DNA of 64,000 bases, taken from Desarmillaria ectypa. Lineage: Eukaryota > Basidiomycota > Agaricomycetes > Agaricales > Physalacriaceae. A program made the translations under genes and the position numbers. The DNA is taken from assembly GCA_030407005.1 (NCBI GenBank), contig JAUDYN010000008.1, positions 2,046,001-2,110,000 on the forward strand, read 5' to 3'. Below, piece by piece: positions 34,844 through 45,516 of the stretch (within the stretch, counting starts at the first letter, position 1; each line of letters opens with the position of its first letter). A model generated the notes under the pieces. It was not told the DNA's origin, searched no databases, and saw only the letters and a list, made by a program, of their open reading frames with translations.

Positions 34844-36350
34844 GGTTGACAAATGTTTGATTCTCCTTGCTTGACCAAATCCTCAAAAGGTGAGTCCTTG
34901 GTTCTCATGGGTCAGACTGAAATACATGCATCTAGATAATTACCTACAAAAAATATATCACACATGACTTTACAGACTCCAAAACTGAATATCACTGAAG
35001 AATTGAAAAAGAACAGGTATGTCACACTTCTGAAAAAGCTGACACAATAATCTATAGTGAATCCTGAGTCTCTGACAAGGTGCAGGATTTGCTGGGTGGT
35101 GCTGGCACTGCCACAAAGTCCACTGAGAACCTTGCACAGCAGATCTGACTGGATATGTGGGTAAAACCATGGACAGGGGTCAGTAGACAGGATGCTCTTA
35201 GATCTCTGAAGCTGAACACCCCAGCACCTCTGTTTAAGGAGTCAAGTCTAAATCAAACCTTGCTAGGGTTGGTGAGGGAAACAAGCACCTAACAAGGCCA
35301 AAGATGGACAAGTAGTGAAGAACATGTGCCACTCCAGAACAGTCAGGTGAAACCAATGGGCAAACCAACAGTAATGATGGATTACATATCAGTGACAGGT
35401 CCCTGTTCTGAGTACTCTGCTGGAAAAGGTGATATGATGACCCTTCACTCCTTGGTAGCCAAAGAATAGGAGGAAGCTGCTAGCACCCAGGCAGTAAAAA
35501 GGGGGCATATCAGTAGAACCACCACCATCATTAAAGTACCCAATGAAGAGGATGACATGGCATTCCTACAATGGAAGGTGAAACAGTCCAAACCCAGTAC
35601 TCTGACACCTGAAGTCCTATCTAACAAGGAGGTACCAATCTCCAAAATCCCACTAGTCACAGGGGTACCCAACCATGTATGGTACAAACTCTTCAGAGTT
35701 GACTGGACTCTATGAGCTATTCATACTGCTAAGAATTTGGCCATTGCCAAAGCTGCTCTCTCTACATAGGTTCATCCCAAGCAACTTAGAGAGATCACCA
35801 ATGAGCTCCTCACAAGCTTGAAAACTGGAAAGAGTCAAGCTTGAGAGCAGCTCTATGAACTCCACAAACCTATATGCTATATCTGAGGAACTAAAAGTTT
35901 GGGAAGGGACTTCTTGGTGGAAGTGTAATTGACTCCTTGCACTGGAATGAAATCTTTATTCACCAAGGCATTACTAGATAGTGCCTACACTGGCAGTTCA
36001 ATTAACCGGTTGTATGTACAATAACACCAAATTGACACCCAACAATCTACCTCCCCCATTCCAGTATACAATGTGAATGGAACCTGCAATAAGGTGGGTG
36101 ATATCACTGAATTTGTAGAACTCTGAATAACCATTGGAGGGCATATGGAACAAATTAACCTAGCAGTTACCAACTTAGGGTTGAAAACTGTCTACCTAGG
36201 CCACGATTGGCTCAAACATCATAATCTAGTAATCAATTGGAAAACTGGAGCTATAATCTTTGCACATTGCTCCTGTGTAAAGAATCCTCTTCCCCTTCCA
36301 GATCATGATGATGAAGACCAATAGAATGAAGAACTAGAGGAAGGAGAAAC
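34844..36350 (+). pseudogene. Gypsy-A protease region, broken
   Basis: Between gag and RT. An aspartic protease is recognisable near 35965-36240: ALLDSAYTGSSINRLYV (DSG expected, so the catalytic loop is altered), YNVNGTCNKVGDI, ITIGGHMEQINLAVTNL and YLGHDWLKHHNLVINW. Upstream 34850-35900 is weakly conserved linker with stops. Confidence 0.7.
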
Positions 36351-37860
36351 CATCCTCACCATCAACATGCAAAAGGAACTTACTATCCAAGCAGTACATC
36401 ATGTAAATGAATTAGCTGCAGCTGCTAATGCCAAGAAACTGAAGAAAACCTTCAAGGAACTAGTACTATCTCAGTATCAAAGCTTTAGAGATCTATTCTC
36501 TAAAGAAAGCTTTGACAAATTACCCAAGAGAAAACCCTGGGATCATGCTATTGAGCTTACTCCCAATGCCAAATCTATCCTAGACTGTAAAGTCTATCCC
36601 CTTAATCAAAATGAACAAGAACAGCTTAATAAGTTTCTAGATGAGAATCTGAACTCTGGACAAATTTACCCCTCTAAATACTCCTTTGCATCCGCATTCT
36701 TTTTTGTAAAAAAGAAAGATGGGGCCCTTCATCCAGTTCAGGATTATTAAAAACTTAATAAAATGATGATTAAAAACTGCTAGCCTCTTCCTCTCATTTC
36801 AGAACTCATTGATAAATTATGAGGAGCCAAGTACTTCTCTAAACTCAATGTTTGATGGGGATATAACAATATATGCATTTGGGAAGGAGATGAAGAAAAG
36901 GCCACCTTCTGAACCAATCATGGACTCTTTGAACCCACAGTAATGTTCTTTGGTCTTATGAATTCTCCCACTATCTTTCAATAGATGATGAATAATATAT
37001 TCAAAGACCTGATTGCCAGGGGAAAAGTTACCATCTATCTCGACGATATCCTCATATTTACCAAGAGATTAGATGAACATTGATCTGTAGTCCAACAAGT
37101 TCTTCAATGTCTACAGGAAAACAAACTATTTCTCAAAGCCAAGAAATGTGAATTCAAGGTACTCGAAACTGAATATTTGGGGGTTATCATCAGCCAGGAT
37201 GTGATCTGCATGGACCCCATCAAAATAAGTGAGATTGCTGAATGGCCAACCCCAAAGAAAAAGAAGGAACTCTAATCCTTCCTCAGATTCACTAATTTTT
37301 ACCAAAATTTCATATGCAACTACTCCAAGATTGTATGGCCTCTCACTCAATTAACTGGGAAAGCCAACTGGAACTGGAGATCTGACCAAGAGCAAGCATT
37401 TGCACAGCCCAAAACCCAGATGACAACTTATGTCATCCTCACAATTCTCTCAGATAAGGGAAAATTCAGGGTAGAAGCTGACTCAAGCAATGAGGCTATA
37501 GGAGTGGTTCTAAGTCAAAAACAGAGTGGGAAGTGGAGACCAGTTGCCTTTATGTCCAAAGCATTAACAGCCACAGAATGCAACTATGAAATTTATGACA
37601 AAGAGTTGCTGGCTATAATGCTTGTGCTAGAAGAATGGTGTCACTATCTGATGGGGGCCAAGGAAGAGATTGAGATCTGAACAGATCATCAGAACCTCCA
37701 GTACTTCTGCAAACCTCAGAAACTGAATAACCAACAAGCTTGATGGGTCATGGAACTGGCAGAGTATCATTTCACTCTCTAACACAAGGCAGGAGTCACC
37801 AATAAAAAGGTGGACCTTCTCAGTTGAAGGGATGACCATGACCAAGGAAAACAAGACAAT
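36351..37860 (+). pseudogene. Gypsy-A RT and RNase H, broken
   Basis: RT starts in the open stretch 36367-36750 (LPKRKPWDHAIELTPNA, ASAFFFVKKKDGALHPVQDY). Then LPLISELIDKL, AKYFSKL, VMFFGLMNSP, and the catalytic box YLDDILIFTK at about 37036, intact and still containing CpG. RNase H: FRVEADSSNEAIGVVLSQ and ECNYEIYDKELLAIML in the open stretch 37420-37680. TAA/TGA codons at several places (for example 36748, 36824, 37081). Confidence 0.85.
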
Positions 37861-38059
37861 CACAACATGATCATCCTCTCCCCAGAACACTTCCAGGCAC
37901 TCATACTGCCAACCATGAACAAACAGACAACATGTATAAGAGATGCTACTTGACAGAAGAACCAATGGGATCAAGGGATTTTGAAGTCACTTGATCACAA
38001 ATGAGGAATCACACAGGAAGAAGGAATCCTGTACTATGATGGATGTATCTACATTCCCT

Positions 38060-39608
38060 GAGACCATTTGCTCTGGGGAGAACTTATCTCTTATTGTCAC
38101 AATCATATTATAGCAGGACACCTGGGAATAGCCAAAACTACTGAGCTAGTACTCAGGGAATATTGGTGGCCAAAACTCCAAAAAGACGTCAAAGTATACA
38201 TCAAAGGCTGCAAAACCTGTCAAAGAATGAAAAGTGACACACAAGCCAAAGCCACCCCCCTTCACCCCAATACTATCTCTAACAGTCCCTGGACACATAT
38301 ATCTGTTGATATGGTCACCAGATTACTAGAATCAGATGGTTATGATGCTCTACTAGTCACCATTGATCACTTTTCAAAAGCAATTATCCCAATAGCCTGT
38401 CATGAAGAACTATTGGCAGAAGGATGGGCCCAAATCCTTCAAGACCATGTATATGCCAAACATGGTATGCCTCAGATCATCATCTCAGACAGAGGACCAC
38501 AATTTGTTTCCAACTTCATGAAAGAACTGTATCAGATACTAAACATCACTCAAAATGCATCCACTGCCTATCATCCACAAACCAATGGACAGACTGAATG
38601 AGTCAACCAGGAGATCGAGAAGTATCTCCAGATATTCATCAATCACAGGCAAACAGATTGGAATGAATGGTTGCTATTAGCTGAATTCACCTATAATAAT
38701 TGTACCCACTCAGCCACCAGGAAAAGTCCATTCATGATGTTATACAGAAGAAATCCACAAATAATTCCCAAAACAGGATGATCCAATCTATTTGCAAACC
38801 TAACAGCCATGGAATTCACTGACACCATGGCACAGGTACACAAAGAAGTATATGAAGCATTAAAAAAGGCAGCAATACAAATGAAATGACAATATAACAA
38901 GAGAAAACAAATGGCATGAGAATACCAAATAGGCGACAAAGTCTGGCTTGACACAGTGAATCTCCACCATCCCCATCCAAAAAAGAAACTTGATGGCAAA
39001 TGAACAGGACTGTTCATAATCCTTGAAAAAGCCGGAGTGTCAGCATACAAGCTGAAACTACCACCACACTGGAAAATTCACCTGTGATTCAATGAGAAGC
39101 TGTTAACCTCATACAATGCACCTTCTTTCCCAAATCAACAACAACCACCCCCCCCCCCCCCCCTTCCCCTGACCTTGTTAATAGACAGGAAGAATATGAG
39201 ATTGAGGAGATATTAGACTCCCAAACCCATCGAGTATATGGAAAAAAGGGATAATCATCAAAGGAAGTCACAGACTACTTCATCAAATGGAAAGAACGGA
39301 CTCAAGAGCACAATTCTTGGGTCCAAGACATGGAGATGAGCAATGTCCAGGAAGCAATCACTGAATATGAAAAGAATGTTAACTGCATTTTATATTCAAC
39401 CAAAATTATAACCAATGACAAAATAGTGATCAAAATACTTGACTATGAGTATTCTGATAAAGGCAATGTCATATACCTCACCCTATGAAAAGATGGATTC
39501 TGGAAATGGATCATTAATCTGAATCAGGACCAATGGAAAGTACTAGTCAACCAATACTAGATTGACCAAGCTAAATCTCAACTTGAAACCCCACAAGAAG
39601 AACCTTAG
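38060..39608 (+). pseudogene. Gypsy-A integrase with chromodomain, broken
   Basis: Open stretch 38068-38601: zinc domain (HNHIIAGHLG, CKTCQRMKSD), core (HISVDMVTRLLES, VTIDHFSKAI, ISDRGPQFVSN, AYHPQTNGQTE). The D, D and E of the catalytic triad are in positions typical of the family; the third falls near the TGA at 38599. C-terminal domain to 39080, a hinge with a run of 16 C at 39148-39163, then chromodomain remnants (EEILDSQTH, SKEVTDYFIKWKE, HNSWVQDME) to the end at about 39608. Confidence 0.82.
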
Positions 39609-39627
39609 CAGTCAGGATGACTGCTTT

Positions 39628-39640
39628 AACAAGGGGGTAA
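39628..39640 (+). promoter_or_regulatory. Gypsy-A polypurine tract
   Basis: AACAAGGGGGTAA directly before the 3' LTR; the same string precedes the LTRs at 4188 and, on the minus strand, 14124. Confidence 0.8.
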
Positions 39641-40005
39641 TATTATGATTTTTCCATTTTTTCCTTAATTTTATCAAACAGCTTATCACTATGTCACACA
39701 ATATCATTTATTCATTGATAAAGCACCATCAATTCTCTCACACTACACCACCTGACCATCCACAACATGCAGGTTATACACCATAACCATCTGGACCCCA
39801 CTATTATTAGTACACAGGCTTTAATATATAAGTAGTGCATTCATCATGTATATTCTGCATCTTCCAACTAAACTTAATTCTATACACTCTTCTTCACTCC
39901 TCTAAAGATCTAAGCCATGCTCTCAGTCAGGGTGATTGTCTGAACATGAGACAGCCTGAGAAGTCATGCCTGATCCCAAGATCACATGAGAATGAGGTCC
40001 TAACA
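39641..40005 (+). repeat. Complete Gypsy-A element, 3' LTR
   Basis: 365 bp, TATTATGATTTTTCC to GGTCCTAACA; 16 transition differences and no indel against the 5' LTR. Confidence 0.92.
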
Positions 40006-41593
40006 ACAGTGGTTTTCACAAGTGCTATAATCATCTCACCACTACACACTACTGGCCCAGTATGTCTAGGGATCTCAAGAAGTATATTGCCACTTGCAAC
40101 ATGTGTCAGAAATCAAAACCTAAATGACATGGACCTGTCAGACTCCTTCAACCTATACCAATACCCATGTGACCCTTCAAAGTCATTTCAATGGACTTCA
40201 TTCCAGAATTACCCAACTCTTCAGGGTATGACAATGTATTGGCGATTGTGGATAAACTCACTAAATACAGAATCTTTATTCCTTGCACCACAGCCATCTC
40301 TGAAGATGCCACTGCTTGATTATTCTTCCAACATGTGGTGTCAAAATTTGGAATCCCCACTCAAGTTATAACCAACTGAGATTTGAGATGGAGACACAGT
40401 TTTTGGAAAGAATTGTGCAAGCTTATGAGAATAAAGTGAGCTCTTACTACAGCATATCACCCACAAGCTGATGGACAAACAGAGATTCTCAACCAGGGAT
40501 TAGAAATTGCTGTACATGCTTATGTTGGCCCTGAAAGGGATGATTGGCATCAGTACTTAGATGGCCTCGCTTTGTCATACAATTGTATGCCACATAGCAG
40601 CACTAGTTATAAACCAGCCTACTTGTTATTTGGATTCATGCCCACTACAGAGTCTACAATGTTAGCCACACCAGAGTATATTCCTCAAGACCTAGGAGAT
40701 ACAGTAGGAAATGGAGGAATTGCAGACAGCATACACCTTACTTATGAGAATGACAAAGCAGTGGACATGGCAGAACAATTTGAAGCTGAGCAAACATGCA
40801 CAAAGGAAGCACTGAAGTTGAGTCAGGCATATCAACAAAAATACTATAACCAAGGATGGCTACTCTCAGAATTCAATGAGGGAGACCAAGTAGTTGTGAA
40901 TCCTCATTCCCTTGTGTTGGGATTTGAGAGTTGAGCCGAGATGATGGCAATCCGGCATCATGCCGAACTTGCTGATTAAGAGAGAAATATTAGGAAACTT
41001 GTAGAAGATTCTAGTATATTAGCATTTAGTATATAAGTAGGTACAGTAGTGTACATCTGCATGCATTTGCAGAGCTCAGCCAAGCGCAATACTATTGGCC
41101 TGACACTGCACATGTACTAACTGGGAATGAACTGATCTATTCATCCCCCGTTTTTCACAACACCTTGAGCTCTTGAAGGATGTAAAGGGAAAGAAATTGA
41201 TGCAATACGATGGTCCTTTTGAGATCATTTGGAAAATCAGTCCGGTTACTTATCAGCTCAGATTACCGGCGTCTTATGGAATCCATCCTATCCTGAACAT
41301 CGCACATTTGGAGAAATACTCCACATCTCCTCTGGAATTCGGAATTCGACCAATCAAGAATATGGCTCACGCAGACTTTGAAGAACTACCAGAGGTTGAA
41401 GTTGAGAAAAATAGTCAGGGAGAAGATGTTCAAGATTCCAGGAAAGCACTGACGAGTCAAGAAATATCGTGTTCGATGGGTGGGATTGCCGGAAAACGAG
41501 GATGAATGGAAGACAAAAGAGGAGTTAAGGAATACGCCACACATCCTAGAAATCTGGTTGAAGTCGCAAACCAGCACCAGTAATGAGGAGTAA
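40006..41593 (+). pseudogene. Gypsy-B integrase and chromodomain, right part
   Basis: Continues the frame broken at 31983: CNMCQKSKP near 40100, [20 protein letters not shown] near 40195, AYHPQADGQTEILNQG near 40456, the open stretch 40572-40934 (SYNCMPHSSTSYKPAYLLFGF), then after the solo LTR 41173-41505 (MQYDGPFEIIWKISP, GIHPILNIAHLEKY). A chromodomain ends the protein: DSRK, a shift of frame near 41450, then KYRVRWVGLPENEDEWK and the stop at 41591-41593. The part left of the solo LTR is CpG-poor, the part right of it is not. Confidence 0.82.
40915..41162 (+). mobile_element. Solo LTR with perfect target duplication
   Basis: 248 bp, TGTTGGGATTTGAGAG to TTTTTCACAACA, flanked by CCTTG at 40910-40914 and 41163-41167. 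Excision of LTR plus one CCTTG restores the Gypsy-B frame (NPHSL joined to ELLKDVKGKK). It contains a TATATAAG box near 41031. It resembles LTRs of Copia-type elements in mushrooms, from memory; the family is not proven. It is left over from recombination between two LTRs of a full insertion. Confidence 0.88.
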
Positions 41594-41772
41594 TTACCTC
41601 CCAATGAACCTTCTATTGTATGCATTCAAACAATTCGCTCCCTTTGGCCCATAGTGTCAATGCAATTCCCGATAACTTAATCCTCAGCTTCATGCATTAC
41701 TTCGTTCCACATCATCCTCTCTTCTAAAGGCTTAAAACTCGCATCCATTCCAAACAATATCTAATTTTCAGA

Positions 41773-42329
41773 ATGTCTACTACTACCTCTTCTGCCGTCG
41801 CCACCTTTAACCGTGACCACTACTTACACCCTTTGCATCTCGCCGTTCACCACCCCATCTTGCTCGCGTTACTTGAGAATATTGTCAAGAATGACTTTGT
41901 CTTCTTCGACATCCTCGACAAGCACATCATCGACATTGCTGCGTGGTTACACTTTCCCTGTGATCCCGTTACTCAGGCAGGGACTTTTTCGACATCCTGC
42001 CTCGCTTGACCACCAATTTCTTCCAGGAAGATGACGTCTCTTCCACTGCTCGATCCCCATCGTCGCCGATCCTTATGTCTCTAAGGACCTTGAATAACGA
42101 CGACGATTTTGACTTCAGCATGAAGGACAAGGGTGGATACTACTTACACAATGGACAATCCATCCCTTACCGATCAAATACATTCGCGCTTTACTCTCTT
42201 CTTTCTACTTACAAATTTCCATTCTTTCCAGGCAAGTGTAGACTGAGGGGGCTTTGTTATGGATATTTACCGGTTTCTATATTTAGCCTTCACTTTCCTT
42301 ACCCTTCTTTTCATTTCGACGTAGCGTAG
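41773..42329 (+). CDS. Unknown reading frame between Gypsy-B pol and its 3' LTR
   Basis: Starts at ATG 41773 (MSTTTSSAVATFNRDHYLHP) and is open to 42009. A shift near 41975-41980 would link it to a second open frame (DFFDILPRLTTNFFQEDD, then DKGGYYLHNGQSIPY) running to 42329, though the LTR at 42255 overlaps its end. FFDIL occurs in both parts. The bases before the ATG (CTTAAAAC, pyrimidine-rich) look like an ordinary fungal 5' leader, and codon use is richer in CpG than the island. I do not recognise the protein. It may be an accessory frame of Gypsy-B, the gag start of another element, or a captured host piece. Confidence 0.35.
42243..42254 (+). promoter_or_regulatory. Gypsy-B candidate polypurine tract
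   Basis: CTGAGGGGGCTT directly precedes the TG of the LTR at 42255. Confidence 0.5.
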
Positions 42330-42652
42330 GAAATTTCTCGACGTTTCTTCTCTAAATTTCCTCTAGTAAGTTCTAGAATAATGCCATAGTACTTAAACTG
42401 TACGAAACTGCCTGAAAGGACATCGAAATCTACTTGTTAAACTCCACTACTTCGTGTGAACCTTGAGTGATTAAGTTCGACTACGCCTAGCGCTTGTTGG
42501 ACATTTCTAGCTACGCCTAGCGCTTGCTAGACCTACCCGGGTTCCTTCGTAGGTAATTGAACTTACAACTTTCTTCGCTATCCTTCATATCATAGACTAT
42601 ATTCGAGTTGTACTTAGCTCATACATCGTCTATACTACGCTTATTCTCAACA
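42255..42652 (+). repeat. Probable Gypsy-B 3' LTR
   Basis: 398 bp bounded by TGTTATGGATATT and ATTCTCAACA (TG...CA). Contains a 30-base-period direct repeat of CTACGCCTAGCGCTTG at 42481-42496 and 42511-42526. Assigned to Gypsy-B only by position; no second copy is in the window. Confidence 0.55.
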
Positions 42653-45516
42653 GTATAGAAATTCATATGCGTTGCGCCGGTGTGTACATGTGTATTCCTG
42701 TGGACCCGCAAACTGTTCAGCTTCATGAGATGTTTATGACAGGATGGGCAGATATGCTCCCCGAACTTGGCCTTTCTCGGGTCGCCGTATCACCCTTGGT
42801 ACCAAGTACTGTCCATCGCCCTGGGATGTAGGGTCGTGCAGTGATGTATTTCTTACCCCAGGTGAGACCAGAGTTATCGATACTAACAACACCGGACTCG
42901 AAACGGCGTCGCCACAGAAGTCCATCATCCTCGTGTGGTATCTTCCAAATGATTAATCAATTGACCTTATTGTGCGCAACCTACTGATCTTTTGATACAT
43001 CCGACACCATTGTATGTCCATGCTAGTATCTTTGTCTCGGAAAAGCCTGGGAGAGGAGAGCATATATCAACTCGGCCAGCACTGCTAAAGACTAAGTGTA
43101 CGATGTGGCGGAGTCATCCTTGACTGTTACAGTGCACTGTCCTCGCGCATAACATTTTTTCACCACCTCATGACACCTCCGCGTCTTTCGTTATGCCGTT
43201 ATCAGGAGTCCCAGCGAAACGAGTGAACGTTTTAATGGTTGTTTCCCAAGGTCCCCTCGCAAGAGTCTGCCGATATCCTTATAATGGGCATCGGGGTTCC
43301 CGGCAGAGTCAAAAAGGTTACACCGTGGTCGAAGTGTTTGACAACTTGATGTACATCCTATTTGCTCGCCCTTTTTTTGGTTCAGTTTCCCGAAAGTCAA
43401 CTCTCATATAAAACATAGCGCAGGGAATTCTAGCGTCTCCCGGTTAAAAGTCAATGTGCTCTTTGTATAGTCTGTGAAAGTGCGGTATCTTGTCAGAACT
43501 TAGCTAATCTTAACGTCCTTGAATCGTAATGACCGTAATTAAGTGTCAACCCCAGTAGGTATTAGGTGCACACCGGTAATCGTGCTGCATGTTTGGAACC
43601 GAGTATAATACACTAATGTTGGGCTGGTCGGTTTAGTCTGCAACTTGTCCTATCAAAATGGTATGACGCGGGTACAAGGGACCGAAGAATAGGAACAACT
43701 ATGTGCCTTAGCACCCGAACTTCGAGAGAGTAGTCACCATCTGTTGTTGGCGTTTGGATGAGTAGTAGAATAATCCTTCACCGGGTTGATGACAAGAAGT
43801 CCTTTGGGAGATTCCGTTTGAGCCTATATTACTTAAATGATCCGGCTTTTCCTGGACTCATAAATAGGCATCTGTAAGAGAGGGCAAAGGTAGCCGTTGC
43901 CCATCACCGGACCCAGCATAGAAATCCACCGACATTATTACTGTTCATCTCGATAGTGCAGACAGGCAAGTGCCACGACCCTTGAATTCACGTTAAGGAG
44001 ATGCAATGAAGATGAGAAATCTACTTGTTAATGACTGTGTGATATACACGCGAACTAGTGTTCTATGCAACCAGAACATTTCCCCAGGACCTAGAGAAGT
44101 AGTTAATGTCACAGAAGAACCAAGGAGGATCATGACTGACTATCGCGGTAATTTTCCTCACTGGATTGGAGTAATATCGACGACAAGAACAAGGTGCATT
44201 TCTTCCACAGAATGGTGGATGTATTGAGCTAATGAAGCACTTGGGATAGCGGCAGTCAATAGTGGTCTCTCCAACCTTCGTCAGATGAGCGCAACCCGCT
44301 GACTGCTGGAATAACAGGTGCCGATGACACATCTTAGCGGTGAAATGATTCGTGTCAATTTCGATAACCAAAATGCGATATATCGCGAAGAATAGACCGT
44401 AGGCGAAAATGTGTCCAGGTCGTGAATTATAAGGAGTTTCCAAGTGTTAGAACGAGACCGAGCGTTTCTAAAGCCACTATATGAGAACACATGAGAAACT
44501 CAGAAACATTGGTAAATCATTGACATACCTGTAATTCTGTAGCACTGGCGTCAAAACATAAGGAACGATCCGAGTCTTTTAAGACCTAAATCTGTATTCA
44601 ACTCCCGACTTGTGTGGCGACCATTATGCAGGAAGAATAGAGTTGTGTGGTATGTAAATGGAAGCACGCCGGGACGCAGGCTAGGGACATCTAGCCATGA
44701 GGACCAAGAGGGCAACTGGGAGGGATTTTTCGAAGTGAAACTTATCGGCGGGAAGAAGGCGCAAGGGCGTGGCTATGTTCTCAACTCTACTGTGAACTGA
44801 TAGCTTGATGAATATATTAGGAGATACACATAGATTTCAGCTGCAGATTTCGCACCTAAGATTCAAACTACCCTTGGGACAGTGTCCATTTGAACTCCGG
44901 TTTCACCGAATGTCAATCAGTCAAATTTGGTTCTAGGAAGCGCGCGGATGAACCAAGGGTATTCATCCACTTTTTCAACTTCAGACGTACAGCCTTGTGT
45001 GACGGTAGCGTCGAGTAGTGAGACAGCCTGAGGGTGAGAAGTAGCTTCCAAACAAGACAAGAATCACAAGATGACGAAGTAGATTTCGAGCCATATTGTT
45101 TCATCGTTTTAGAAAAACACGGAGAGTTTTGCACTACATACTACGGAATGGCCTGTTCAGTGGTCCGCTCATGGTGGAGGAAAGGTTGAGGAAGGAATGA
45201 TACCTGAGTCTGGTTCACGATCTGATCGGGCACGGTCTAGTGATCCGCAATGTCCGAATTTCACTTATCTAAATATGGCAATCAACTTCAGCTTGACAAC
45301 TCCAATGTTGAAAGGTACGGTGATATCAGGAGATCCGCTGTGAGGACTGGAAGACCTGCGTAAAAATCATTCAATACCTTGATGAGCTCCAGACCCTCAT
45401 GTAATATTGATCGACGGAAATTGTAGTAATGACAAGATCTTAATGGAAGTAATAATGTAACTGTATATACAAGTACATGGATATGAAAGGAACGAAACGT
45501 TACATGAATATATATA
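42653..45516. other. 2.9-kb stretch without a recognised gene
   Basis: CpG-normal sequence between the repeat island and MIP1. Only short open frames occur (42744-42956, 43193-43411 and 44006-44227 on plus, 44063-44443 on minus), none with a motif I can name and none extendable with clear splice sites. It may include decayed gene remnants. The last 100 bases before 45517 are the MIP1 3' flank, AT-rich, with ATATATAT near 45510. Confidence 0.5.

Larger units (their letters stand above)
31984..40005 (+). mobile_element. Complete Gypsy-A element inserted in Gypsy-B
   Basis: 8.0-kb element with two 365-bp LTRs (31984-32348 and 39641-40005) and a probable 5-bp target duplication ATAGT (31979-31983) / ACAGT (40006-40010) that differs by one transition. 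Removing it rejoins the Gypsy-B integrase zinc domain. The LTRs differ at 16 positions, all transitions; two pairs are TG against CA, as expected when the ancestor was CpG. Internal genes are gag, protease, RT, RNase H, integrase and chromodomain, all broken. Confidence 0.92.

Noticed and set aside
42744..44800. Possible small genes of 60-126 codons on both strands
   Set aside because: No domain, no consistent splice sites, no signal peptide; overlapping frames on both strands suggest chance.
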